Part shown: in pieces, positions 21,296-32,500 of the stretch
Layout: the number at the start of each line of letters is the position of its first letter
Numbering within the stretch: position 1 is the first letter of the stretch
NCBI GenBank assembly: GCA_949358305.1
Contig: OX442314.1
Location: 41,796,581-41,860,580 of the forward strand
DNA length: 64,000 nt
Direction of reading: 5' to 3'
Origin: Strigamia acuminata
Taxonomy: Eukaryota > Arthropoda > Chilopoda > Geophilomorpha > Linotaeniidae
Translations under genes and position numbers: made by a program
Notes under the pieces: model-generated
Told to the model about the DNA's origin: nothing
What the model saw: only the letters and a program-made list of their open reading frames with translations
The model's database searches: none

Positions 21296-22763
21296 ATGGC
21301 GCAATTACTAGAAGTTAAAAAGTTGCCCGAATATGCTGATAACACTAAATCTGTGTATTTACATAAGGATTTATCACAAACAAAATTGGACATGACAAAG
21401 ATTAAGGAGGAGGAAAAATGTGAATCAACGCAATCTAAATACCAAACATGGAAAAACCTACTATCAATCAGTTTTGGCTTTTTACTATTATTTACTGCAT
21501 TCAGCTCGTTACAAAACCTACAAAGTTCTCTCAATCAAAAAGATGGGCTTGGAACCGCATCTCTTAGTACTATTTATGCAACAATGGTAAATATACAGGG
21601 TGAGTCAAAAGTCCAGAAACACCTTTTTTTCTTGAAAATGACTGAAGATATATCAATTCTGTTGATGTAGACATATAGGAAGTCTATGGTGGGCTATCCA
21701 GTGGTTACCTTAAATTTGACCCAGAAGGTCATTTTCAAGGTTATTCACTTCTTAACTTTTAAACCGTTTAAGATACAGCAAAATTTCCAATTACAAAGTT
21801 GCAGAGCACCATCAAATTAGCACTATCCAAATTTTCCTAGTCACCTTAAGTTAAATGGTTTTTTTTTAAAAAAGGAAAACAAATCAGCAAATTGAAATTT
21901 TTTATTCCTATGAAAATAAAATATTTTAGACATTTAAAAAAAGACAGTGGTTTTTCTTGTTTACTTACATAATAATGCAAATTTGAATACATTTATTGAA
22001 GAAATTCAGTACTTTTGCAGTAGAAATTGAAGTTTTGCCACAATGCTGGCTTTACTTCAGCTGATTTGTTTTCATTTTAAAAAGAAAACATTAAAATGAA
22101 GATGTCTAAGATAAGTTGGATAGTACTAATTCGATGGTGGTCTACAACTTTGTAATTGGAAATTTTGCTGTATCTCCAACAGTTTAAAAGTTAGAAAGTG
22201 AATAACCTTGAAAATGACCTTCTGGGTCAAATTTAAGGTCACCACTGGATAGCCCACCATCGACTTCCTATATGTCTACATCAACAGAATTGATATATCT
22301 TCAGTCATTTTCAAGAAAAAAAGGTGTTTCTGGACTTTTGACTCACCCTGTATAGATTTTTTTTCTTTTTTAAAATGTCTCCAAAATGTTCCCTCAGCTA
22401 GATCAGTGTCATGTTCAGTGTCATAATCGGATCAGGGAATATTTAGTTCGCAGGGATTGACCATCGTTCTGATGTGCAAGAGTGAGCATTTTCCCTTTCC
22501 CTTGTTTTTTTGACATGAATGTTTGTTTGTGTTTCAACTTCCGGCGGTTGTAACGCACTATGGCGACGATTTGAAGCACAAATATATATATTTTTTTTAT
22601 ATTTACTTGAATCCGTCACTGATAAATAAATGAATGCAAAATTGTGTAATAATCTCTTAACTATCCGTAGGTGATATCATGTATGTTTGTGCCAAGTACT
22701 GCTATCAACAAATTTGGATGCAAATGGACATTAGTGATATCAATGCAAGGGATTTCATGCTAA
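21296..22763 (+). pseudogene. UNC-93-like protein, exons 1 and 2 only, truncated
   Basis: Exon 1 (21296-21586) starts MAQLLEVKKL and has a first membrane segment, LLSISFGFLLLFTAFSSLQN, then LQSSLNQKDGLGTASLST. This is the hallmark N-terminus of UNC-93/UNC93A membrane proteins. It ends on a codon boundary at a GTAAAT donor. Exon 2 starts at 22671 after TCCGTAG and reads through VPSTAINKFGCKWTLVISMQ. It hits a stop at 22761 exactly where a GGTCGAAAT repeat begins. Family members have about 11-12 membrane segments in 400-500 residues, so most of the gene is missing. In animals UNC-93 proteins are membrane regulators, in the worm of a two-pore K+ channel. The fragment lies within an inverted segment. 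Confidence 0.8.
21596..22350. mobile_element. Tc1/mariner-type MITE with long inverted repeats
   Basis: It begins CAGGGTGAGTCAAAAGTCC and ends with the reverse complement, flanked by TA(TA). The arms are nearly identical for about 245 bases. No transposase ORF is present. It sits in the UNC-93-like intron only nine bases after the donor. Confidence 0.9.
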
Positions 22764-22938
22764 GGTCGAAATGACTAAGGTCGAAATCTTGTTTCGACCT
22801 TATTCATTTCGACCCAAGTATCCCATCCCTGGGCGAAATGATTAAAGTCGAAATTACAGATACCGAAATGACTAGGGTCGAAATGACTAAGGTCGAAATC
22901 CTGTTTCGACCTTATTCATTTCGACCTAAGTATCCCAC
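22761..22938. repeat. GGTCGAAAT inverted/tandem repeat
   Basis: TAAGGTCGAAATGAC units and their complement (ATTTCGACCTTA) alternate, forming foldback structures. The repeat joins directly to the UNC-93-like exon 2 and ends at the LTR half at 22939. Confidence 0.7.
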
Positions 22939-23636
22939 GCCGTCAACCATCGTGAGAAGACAGTGAACCACTTGCGAGCTTTACTCCGGAGTTCACTGTT
23001 CATCGCCATAGCACGAGCGAAGGAATTTGTGCCCGCTCGTTGTCGAATATTGTGAGAGCGCCATCGAGTTTAACTCTGGTACTCTCGTCTTCGTCGTCAA
23101 CGGCAAACTTCTCGTAGAGAACCATCGCCAATATCTGTAAACCACCTGTGAGCTTTCCTCCGGAGTTTACAGATAGAAAGTCATCGTTTTCAACGAGAAA
23201 TAAGATTTCTCAGGCGAGTCCGACTCGCCATTTTCCGAGCGCAACAAGCAGCCGTTTGTTGCGTGCCAAACACTCGCGCCCAACGATCAACCGTCGTTGT
23301 TGGCGCCTTTTCCTTTGTTTCGAGTGAGTGTAACCGCTTCACTTGACACATTTCCCACTCCTCTTCTCTTTTTTTCCCTAGTTTTAGTCGCTATTTAATT
23401 AAATCTTTTATTTAATTCTCTTATTTATATTTCTTAACATCATTTGTAATTTTTACTCAAATAAAGTTCATTTGTATTTTTATTCAACTCATACTGTCGT
23501 GTTCCTTTCATAAAATTACCCCTAGACACACCACGCAGCCAGCCGAGTATAAGGCCTATAAACGGCATCTCACTTGCGAACCGCTCCCGACAAGGTAAGT
23601 ATTTGTTTAGAGCGGAAATCCCGGAGGATCGCAACA
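22939..23636 (+). repeat. 3' half of the same LTR family 2 copy
   Basis: It begins GCCGTCAACCATCGTGAG, just after the point where the 20089-20827 half ends, and runs to GGAGGATCGCAACA, then GTTT. It has three hairpins: 22960-22999, 23054-23086 (apex TCGAGTTTAACTC, identical to one in LTR family 1) and 23132-23175. The conserved U5 donor ACAAG/GTAAGTATTTG is at about 23590. Confidence 0.85.
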
Positions 23637-24946
23637 GTTTCTTCAGCTGTAATTTTTATTTTTTGACAATTTCTATAGCTACTAAATCTGTATTATTTGC
23701 ATCTGCATGGCGTATTAAGTTAGGAATTCAAGGTCTCGGTCCAGAAGTTCAACCGAAAACATAAAACATTCAGCTTTAAATTAATATACGAATAAATCTT
23801 ATAGTCTTACCTTTAAAACTCAGCGAAAGGAAATGAAAGTACTCGGATGTCTGTTTCCTACGATTGCACGTTTTTTCCGCAGCTTTGCTTTAGATTAGCT
23901 GATCGTATCGTATTTTTCTTGGAATAACATCGCCGTATTCTCCGTAATTCGGAAGCATTGATTGGACAACTTGTTTGAATTTCAAGGCGGGAGTTGCGCA
24001 GTTACTAAAAAATTTGATAAACATGTTTGAGAGTCGTATTTTAAATTTTATTAAATGTTATCTGAGGTGTCAATAGATAATAATTTGATTGATTCGTCAC
24101 GCATAATCTTATCCGTGTTGAATTTACGACTAAATAGCAAGAAACACTACACGCGTATTAAAAAAATGAATGTATACATTCAAACTCAGCACGTTTTTAG
24201 TGTTTTGTTACCACAATTAGCTATTTAAAATTTGATAAGCGTGGGAGGTAATAACAGATCCACAAAAGTTGAATTTTTGGATACCAAAGGTGTTTTAGTT
24301 GGCAAGCCTTGCAGTTCAAATTCCATTCGTGGTCGGTTTAATTAAAACTATATTCTTAATGAGCGATGGTGCATGTATAATCACGCCATTTGTCCTCGTG
24401 TGACCATTCTGCCGATGTTGTTTTATTCAGCGTAAATAGTAGCAGCATTCAAGAGAACCCCACGCCGGTTTTCGTTCGTAGTTAACATCCACCGAACCAA
24501 TCTCATACGTAACACTTTCCCTTACAGCCCATACGTAATCCGTTTTTTCTGACTTCTCTTGCAGTGACATTGCAGTAAACATTTGTCTAATACACATAAA
24601 AACATTTTATTTCCATTCAATCTACTACGGTACTTGATATTTTAAAGAAATAAATAAATAAACTAAATAAATATACAGCAGCTGCATTTGTGTTTTTGTG
24701 TTTTTTAAGATCACAAATGTCAAATACTGATTTTTATCAGTATTTTACAGCAGTCTACTTGTACATGGATAAATCCATATTTTAAAAAATGCAATCTCAC
24801 TCCGTACCTAGGGCTGGACCGGGAAATCTGGATGGGTCGGGCCACATGAACAGACTATGGTGGGCCAGGGACGGGCCAGTCCAGCACTGTCCGTACCGGG
24901 TGAGCTTCCAGCTAGACTGGGACGATTTTCACGACCACGACTGAAC
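23637..24946. other. Intergenic, one possible orphan terminal exon
   Basis: After a pyrimidine-rich acceptor (CTATAG at about 23683) one frame reads KSVLFASAWRIKLGIQGLGP and stops near 23764, followed by AATAAA. It may be the last exon of an unseen gene or chance. The rest is AT-rich. A GC-richer patch at 24800-24900 repeats a GGGCCA/GGGACGGGCC pattern. Confidence 0.3.
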
Positions 24947-26335
24947 TTAGGCCGGTATTTCGGTACAACAAGCTAACCGTAAATTCGCCCGATCCGATGG
25001 CGCCTCCCAAGAAGAATTCATACACAACTTTCGACTTCCGATTTGTGCTTTAATTTCAATCCATGCGGATCTATTGATATTATCACATAATCTTAATTCG
25101 AGCAGGGCTAATGGATTTCGAAGCTCTATTAATTTAATAATGGAATCTAAACCGATCGAATTACACTTACAAAGTGTTAAACTCCTGAGATTTTGCAGTG
25201 CATTCGCTTTCATAACTTGTGTCATCAAGTCATCAGTTAGCGCTGAACAACCATTCAATCCTAAATGTTTGACATTCTGACCACTTAATAACATTCGCAA
25301 ATCTGATCCAGGGATGGCAACATCATCAGTTGTTATAACGAGATTCTTTACGTTTTTGAATCCGATTTTTATGGGTGAATTACCCGTACGTACATTTTCG
25401 TGATCGTCAATAAAAGAACAATTTGTGAACGACAAGAAGTATAACTTTGGACAAAAGCGATCGACAAGTTTAACATCGACATTAGTGATATTCTTAAAAT
25501 GTAAACTAATTAATTGCTTCACCGTATTGCCGAGAGCTGACGCGACGTAAGGATTAAAACGAAGATCGAGCGAATGGATGTAAAATGCCCGTATGTTTGG
25601 AAATATTCTTGTGGCAGTGGTGACATCCTTACCTTCCCAATCACACCACGGCGCCATTTGTAGAGGAAAAGTCAACTTTGGATTTGAGTTAAATTCTTTT
25701 TTCATGAGTGCGAACACCTCATTCCAGGAGTAGATTACGAATATTTTTAGAGTGGGAAGATTTTTAAGAACACTTAAGCATTCAGAAGGTCTTATACTTA
25801 TGCCGGCGATGTTCAAATACTGCATTCTCAAGTTGCGTAACGACGCAACTCCTGCGGTAGTTACGTTATTGCAGCCCGCGATGTTGAGATATTTCAATCG
25901 TGGACAATGGGTTGCGATCGCCGTTACAACTTCATCCGTACACCAAACGTTTTTCTTGAAATTAACATGACTGATTTGCGGTAATTCCTGCAGCATCTGA
26001 ATCACGCATTCGGGTTGAATTTCCTGATGAAAAATTTCGTGATGATCTATGACTAACTTGGTAAGGTTTTTACAAACGTGGCCTACGTTAGCTAATATTT
26101 CATTTGCGTGCAGGTCGAACGTAAACAAACCATCTAATTGTCTTGTATTGGAGTGGATAAATATGTTTGAATGCAAACGATGCTTACTTAGCTTCAGTTC
26201 GTCTCGGCGTTGATACAGTTCCGTTATGAGAATGTTTGGAAGACTCGATAAATTATCGTGAAACATATCGTAATCTTTAACGATAGTTTTAAAACATAAC
26301 GTTTTCAGACTCTTTGCTGATTTCTTGACAGGCAT
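24947..26335 (-). CDS. Intronless leucine-rich-repeat protein (F-box/LRR-like), copy 1
   Basis: I start at MPVKKSAKSL (26335) because the paralog at 39257 begins MPNRKSASSL; an in-frame Met at 26404 adds 23 hydrophobic residues. The product is about 462 residues. A short F-box-like stretch (DNLSSLPNILITELYQRRDE) is followed by repeats of the AMN1/Cys-containing LRR type, for example HCPRLKYLNIAGCNNVT and LRSLTLCKCNSIG. Such proteins usually select substrates for SCF ubiquitin ligases, but the F-box match is weak and the partner is unknown. There are no introns. Confidence 0.75.
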   Translation of the reverse strand: MPVKKSAKSLKTLCFKTIVKDYDMFHDNLSSLPNILITELYQRRDELKLSKHRLHSNIFIHSNTRQLDGLFTFDLHANEILANVGHVCKNLTKLVIDHHEIFHQEIQPECVIQMLQELPQISHVNFKKNVWCTDEVVTAIATHCPRLKYLNIAGCNNVTTAGVASLRNLRMQYLNIAGISIRPSECLSVLKNLPTLKIFVIYSWNEVFALMKKEFNSNPKLTFPLQMAPWCDWEGKDVTTATRIFPNIRAFYIHSLDLRFNPYVASALGNTVKQLISLHFKNITNVDVKLVDRFCPKLYFLSFTNCSFIDDHENVRTGNSPIKIGFKNVKNLVITTDDVAIPGSDLRMLLSGQNVKHLGLNGCSALTDDLMTQVMKANALQNLRSLTLCKCNSIGLDSIIKLIELRNPLALLELRLCDNINRSAWIEIKAQIGSRKLCMNSSWEAPSDRANLRLACCTEIPA

Positions 26336-27214
26336 GTTGATTAAAAATAGGCAGAATATTTGGAAGAAAAAAATTGCGTGCGAATTGACTTTATATACAA
26401 ACATTTACGTCGAGACCACAGTTTATGCAAAGTCAATAAACGTAATGAAAAACCGAAATACGGCTACTTTACGATGCAAATGAAGAAATGTGCAGCAAAA
26501 CATGGAAAATACATAAAATCTTCTGCGATCGACCCAATTTAAATCCATTAAAAAAAATGAAAAATTTACTTTCCGAAAATAATTTTTTTTTCCATTACGG
26601 AACGTGACATGCAAGCGCATTCAAGCGTCAAAAGAGGAACGTGTAGCAACAAATAACCACTAGATGACGCTACAGAGTACGGACGTGAACGATCCATTCT
26701 AAATCAAATTTGATATAAATAAAAGCGATTTTTATTGATAATACTAATTATTTTATTTCCAAAATATTTTTAATTTTCTTACACATTTTGGTATTTACTA
26801 TTTTCTGATGTGAATGTTGGCCAGAAAAACTTACAACCGCTAGATGACGCCACAGTTTTTGTTTGGTGCTCGTCTGCTCGACTACGATTACGATACGATA
26901 TTCGAAGTATCTAAATACTCAGACGCAACTAGACAGCTCAAGTTGTTTTTAGGGCGTTAGTACGAGTTAAAAGACGTTTAGATGCAGAGCCTGCAGAAAT
27001 TGTAATTGTAGCCTGCAAAGCGAATTCGCCGTTTTACTGATTCGGGTGACGAAAGTGATGTTCCCGAGGATGCAATTATATTACAGCTAGGCAATAAATG
27101 TTGTTAACTATAGGCTCTTTGTAGCCTCTAAAACAGTAGAAGTAAAATCAGTCGAAATCTTCTCGACTGGGTGATTATAAAACTTGAAAAATAGGTGTCG
27201 GGAAAGAAAAATGG
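26336..27214. other. Intergenic, no gene seen
   Basis: The sequence CCGCTAGATGACGCCACAG occurs near 26835, with a variant at 26657. No convincing ORF. Confidence 0.5.
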
Positions 27215-28198
27215 CTACACCATGCCTTTACTGTTTCTAGTAAAACCGCCACGACCCCTTCCCCGACTGCTGGGGAAGGGGTTTTTACGAAAGGGCTGCT
27301 GTCCCTTGTTGTAATCAGGGGTATGGAAATTTCGTCCCTGCTCTCGCTCGTCCGGTCGAGTGGTAAAATTCTCGACGCTGGAAATTTTCAGCAGGACGGT
27401 TAAAATCTCGACGCGGTTGACTATCACGTCGGGCACCCTTCGCGGGATTTCTGTTCCTGGCCCGGTCCACTGACGCGAATTGATCGGCTTGTTTTTCTAA
27501 AAAAAAGGGGGAAAAAACGATAAGAGGTCTGCAAACTTTCTCAAAAAAGACAGAATCGATTACTGAATCGTTCAAAAAATTGTCCCTGAAAAAGGGTGTC
27601 TCCTTCTGAATTTCGGAAATGTTTAACCATATCCGACTTCTTGGTGCCCAAGCCTTGAACGACGTTAAAGAGGCAGATAGTGGGACTCGTTTGTTTTTAC
27701 CCAAATGCCCATAAATCCAATAGACAAACTGGCGGTATGCAGTGTCGTTTTTGTCTATTACCTTCAGCACTGTGTGCAGCCTTTCCATATTGGACTTTGT
27801 ATATTTAAAGCAACATATAACACATCTCGATCAAGACAAATTTTTTTAAAAGCAGGATTATCACAAACGCAACAAATTTCTGCATTTTTTTCATTTGCAT
27901 TCAGTCTGTCACAAACAATTTATTTTTCCCAGCAGCAGTAATTTTCAGCTTCTTCTTCAAGTGACAGTTATTACATGAACACCTAATACAAAAATTAAAT
28001 TAATACAAAAAAATTTAAATAAACACTGGTATTTAAAAATAAAAAGCAATGTAACTGCTGCTGCTACCTGATGTTGAATTATCTGGCTCTAATCCATGAG
28101 GTGTTATTGAATTCCTGTTCTCAAATTCTTGTTCATCATCACTATTGCTACAGATTTGTCTTCGTTTGAAATAACATCAAGGTCAGCCATTATGGATC
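27215..28198 (-). pseudogene. Decayed P2X7-tail-like zinc domain ORF followed by an Arg-rich gag-like tail
   Basis: On the minus strand, near 27960-27790, one frame gives CSCNNC, then ENYCCWEK, then CCVCDNPAFKKICLDRDVLY. The next frame continues AYRQFVYWIYGHLGKNKRV. Together these match the intracellular cysteine-rich tail domain of P2X7 receptors, which is widespread in invertebrate multicopy genes. At least two frameshifts and a stop interrupt it. The tail (27600-27215) is Arg/Gly-rich (GRGRGGFTRNSKG) and resembles a retroelement nucleocapsid. A possible first exon lies near 28198-28060. Confidence 0.45.
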
Positions 28199-29009
28199 CA
28201 ACCTAACCTTAGAACTAGTTCCAGGGTCAACTGAACTAGAGAACTGATGTCATACTCCCATAATGTCTTGTCAACACCCGATGTTGTGATTGTTATTAAA
28301 CAATGATAAATGCCCAAATCTTTTCTTTTCACAAGAAAAATAGTTTTTTTTATTACATTCTATCACAAAATAGACAAAAAACCCACTCAGTGCACTTGAC
28401 CTTTAATTATAAAAACTTAATTTACATTGAGTGGTAATACATGCTAATTGGTATCGATAATTTGATGCAATCAGTTGCAAGTGTCGATTTTGATTCAGCA
28501 AATACCTGTCTGTATAAATTACTTGACAATTAATTTATTCTCAATTAACAATCATTTTAGTACCAACCGCAACCGGTTTCAAGTAAAAAAAAAAAATAAA
28601 AAAAAAAATTTCAGTGGTGAAGCAAATTAAGAGCAATTACCCATAGTTGTAATACACTGCAAGAAAATGAAAGTTTATTTATGTCATAGTCCATTCCATA
28701 AGCTCAAATACAGCACCTTAAGGCGTCTAAGAATCCTTTTTCTACAATTTCAACTGCTCAAGTCCAGCCACGTAAACGCAACGAATACATCCTATTCTGT
28801 TTTTACACAGTACTTGTAGATATGTACAAGAAAAAAAAACGTGTAAACAAAAAGGACTAGCCGACAAGTAGTGTTATAAATGTTTTAGGTGTTTGTTTTT
28901 GTTGTGCGATGTTAAAAGACTCACAAAAATAAACACACAAACACCAAAAACACATAAAACACGATTTTTTGAATACAAATATTTTGTGCTTTTTTAAAAA
29001 TCTTTATAA
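28199..29009. other. Intergenic, no gene seen
   Basis: AT-rich with poly(A) runs near 28585. No ORF over 60 codons with plausible composition. Confidence 0.5.
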
Positions 29010-29223
29010 AAAAATCGTATTAAATCAAAAGAAATCGTGTTAAATCAAAAGAAATCGTGTTAAATCTTAAGAAACCGTGTTAAATCTTAAGAAACCGTCT
29101 TAAATCAAAAGAAATCGTGTTAAATCAAAAGAAATCGTGTTAAATCTTAAGAAACCGTGTTAAATCAAAAGAAATCGTGTTAAATCAAAAGAAATCGTGT
29201 TAAATCAAAAGAAATCGTGTAAA
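29010..29223. repeat. 20 bp minisatellite (TTAAATCAAAAGAAATCGTG)
   Basis: About ten copies with a variant unit (TTAAATCTTAAGAAACCGTG) interspersed. It lies downstream of the large minus-strand gene. Confidence 0.85.
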
Positions 29224-29566
29224 AACAGAATTAAAAGAAAAAATGGAATTTACCGTGTGAATTTGGCATCAAGATACATGACACAGACTGTCGCTCATTT
29301 TGTAGTGTCCATATTTAAATCTTCATTTTAATATTAAATTTCTGCTATGACTAGAATGACGGGAGTTAAAATTCACTAAAATTTTCATTTTATTTTTATT
29401 TGTCCTCTATGTGCATGCAAATCTCAAAGTCAACCACTCGAATCAATAACACCATCAATCTCAGGACAACGAAACGTGAAACCGTTTATTTAATCAAAAA
29501 AAAAAAAAAACTCCAAATACTTTTTTCCATTACACAATTTTTTCATTCTCATCAATTTGACAATCT

Positions 29567-32500
29567 CTAATCACTGTTAGAATACTTTTCTGGAATTTGC
29601 GGACAATGCTCAATATCAGCTTCGATAATACTGACCACAATCTCCTCCTCGTTCTCCGAATCGTCCAGAATCATCCCCAGATCCACCTCAGTATTCGACA
29701 CCAACTCCTCGATTCGACTTAACTCCAAACTCTCCGCTCCACCCAGCGACTTAGCCGCCTTGTCAATCAACGTCTGCTCCCTCTTGACCCCAACCAGACG
29801 CAACAGAGCCGATTTATTGCCAAGTTCCAACAGAGTATCGCTCTTCTCGTTGACCGATCCGCGAGCACTCGGCATCCGATGTTCCTTCGGCCTCTGCGCT
29901 AACACTCCGTTGGACTTGACGCCGACGTTTGTACTGCAGCCCGCAGCTTCCTCGCTCTTGTTGACCGACCCGTGCATCATTGACCGCGTTTCCACCAGCT
30001 CCGGAGACTTCAAAACCCCTTCGAAAGACTCCGATTCCTCGCTGCCCACCTCTTCTTTGATGCTGAGGTCCTCCTGGATTGGTATCACATCGGTCAAATT
30101 GCTTTTCTGTATAGTGGCGGCTCTCTTGATAAGATATTTGATCTTCTCCAGTGATCGGTCGTGGTTGGACGCCGTTGCGCAGTTGTCTTCGGCTTGGATG
30201 ACCGGAAGCACCGTCAGGTCCGGAGCCAACACGTTCCGGAACGAGTTCCTCGCGTCCAGCTCTTGTTTCAGCATGCCGGCAACATCCGGGTGTTTCAGAG
30301 AGATGGCGGACAGTCCCAGCTCGATGTCGGCGTCGTCCAACAAAACCTCTTCGCCTTCGAATATCGGCTTGAGCTTGGTGCCGGTGTTGCCGGTCGATGT
30401 CGTGGGCACTTCGCCTTGGCCGCACAACGCTTCGTCCGACTCTTCGCCGTTCGGGTCTATCTGCGGCGAATTGCTCTTCACCAGGTCCAAAACGGCTTCG
30501 AAGATGTCCGAACTCGTGGCTTCGCTGTCCAACAGCGGCTTAAGCGAAGAAAAGCTCATCTTCCGCTTCGGGCCGGGATTACCACACTCCAATTCCACTT
30601 TCAGCTTTTCCTTTTCCTCGGACAAAGCCGTTATCGTTTGCTCTAACATGCCCAAAAGATGCAACTCCGTGTCGACCGTCTTCGTCTTATTCGTGGCGCA
30701 TCGCAAGGCGTCGACGACCCACTTGGCGACCGTGATCGGCGTCGACAACGGATAGCAATTCTCCTCCGGCTTGGACGTCGTCGAACTCTGCACGTCTTCC
30801 CACTTGCACACCTCTTCCGCCGGCCGGGCCTCGTCCTCGAGCTGCACCAGCTGCGGAAGCTTGGACAACGGCATCAACGCCGGTGCCTTCTTGGGCCTGT
30901 TCCGACGGGCAAATCTCCTGCCGGGATTCATCTTCATCTTCGTCCTCGGCGCCTTCAACTCCGCCTCCACGAACCTCTCGTTCTTCAGTTCGTCGCAGGT
31001 CATCTTGAGCAGATCGAGGGTCGCGCAGCGGATTTGCTTCGACATGCTCTTATCCCCTTTCTTGCCGAAAGACGTCGCGGCATCTTTGTCGATCTCGTCC
31101 TGCACTCCCGCCACGATCGTCTCCACCAAATCCTTGACGCCGCGCGACGGCTTCGATCCCTTCAGCAAGACCTTCCCTTCCTTCAGCATCTTCCGCGCCA
31201 ACAACCGGCTGTTCTTCTCCATCACATCCCCCGGCATGGCGCTTTCGGAGTTGACCGAAACCCACTTGACGACCACACGCTTGGCCTGGCTCAGCACGCT
31301 GGCCAGCAGAAGATCTTCCGAAGAAGTCAACGCCAACGGCGTGATGGTGTCGTCCCGACTGCTGCTGTTGCTGTTGCTCAACCCCGTGTGCGACTCCACG
31401 TGGACGACCAAGTTGTTGACGGTCTCCTGCAGGATGTCGTGCACGCAGCCGCACTTCAGATTCAGCATGGGAAGACTGGTGGACGTGCACGCCGACTGTC
31501 CCTGCGAGGCCAGGCTGCCGACCGACAAGTCGCGGACGAAAACCTCCTGCTTCAAGTTGTCGACCACTTGGCGGAGCATCAGATTGGCGATCGTGTCCTT
31601 GATCTCCGGAGCGTTGTTCGGCCGGCTGCTCCATTCGTGGGTCAGATAAGTCTCTTTGAGTTCCACCATCGACGTCTTGAGCATCTGCTGCGTGAGGAAG
31701 CATTCGATCGAGGAACACATGGCCCTCGACCGGGTGTCCTGCTCCGCCGAGCAATTGGCGACAGTCGTCTCCTCTTCGCCGCTTTCCACGCTCTTCTCGA
31801 TCGAAAAGCGCGACTTGGCCATCGACGAGTTGAGCCGGTTCTCCGCGACCGCCGAGCCCGTCGCCGACGCCTTGATCTCCATCGGCGAAATGTCGACCAA
31901 GGAGCGGAACTTGGGCCGACACGCTTTGCCGATGCTCTGGTTCAGCCCGTCCAGCGACACGATCTTGTGCGGCACCGTCGGCGAGTTGTTCGAGTCGGAC
32001 GATATCGCCGAATGCAACGACCGGCCGCGTTTGAGCGTGTTCAGCCCGGATCTGTCGGTGCCGGCCGAGTCCAGCGGCGGCGGCAGGATTTCGTAGACGT
32101 AGAAACACGAGTCCAGCCTCATTTTGTTCTTCAGTTTGGTCGCCGTGTCGCGCAGATGCTTCCGCGCCATCCGCACCAGACACGACACAAACAACCGCGT
32201 GCTGATCAGTTGTTTGCGCACCTCGCCGCGCACCTGGAACAGAACGTCGTGCACCTGGAAAGCGATGGTCGGCTTCTTCGCAAGGCTTGACTCCAGCACT
32301 TTAGTCTCGTCGAAACCAAACACCTCTTCGCCGCCGTCCACGCCCTTCTCGGCGGTGATCGCCGGCTCCTGCCTGTACTGGGGGTCGAGGAACCCGTCGA
32401 GGACGTTCGCGACGTTGTTCAAGCGGTTGAACCGCACTTTGAGGTTCTCTTTAAGCAGGTCTATTCCCTTGCGGAACTCCGCCTGGTCGTCTATGATGAG

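Noticed and set aside
23684-23764. Terminal exon of the UNC-93-like gene
   Set aside because: The frame has no recognisable UNC-93 sequence, and before the inversion the gene ran on the opposite strand from it.
24790-24910. GC-rich GGGCCA patch considered as a promoter or CpG island
   Set aside because: Too short, no ORF follows in a suitable direction, and it looks like a simple imperfect repeat.
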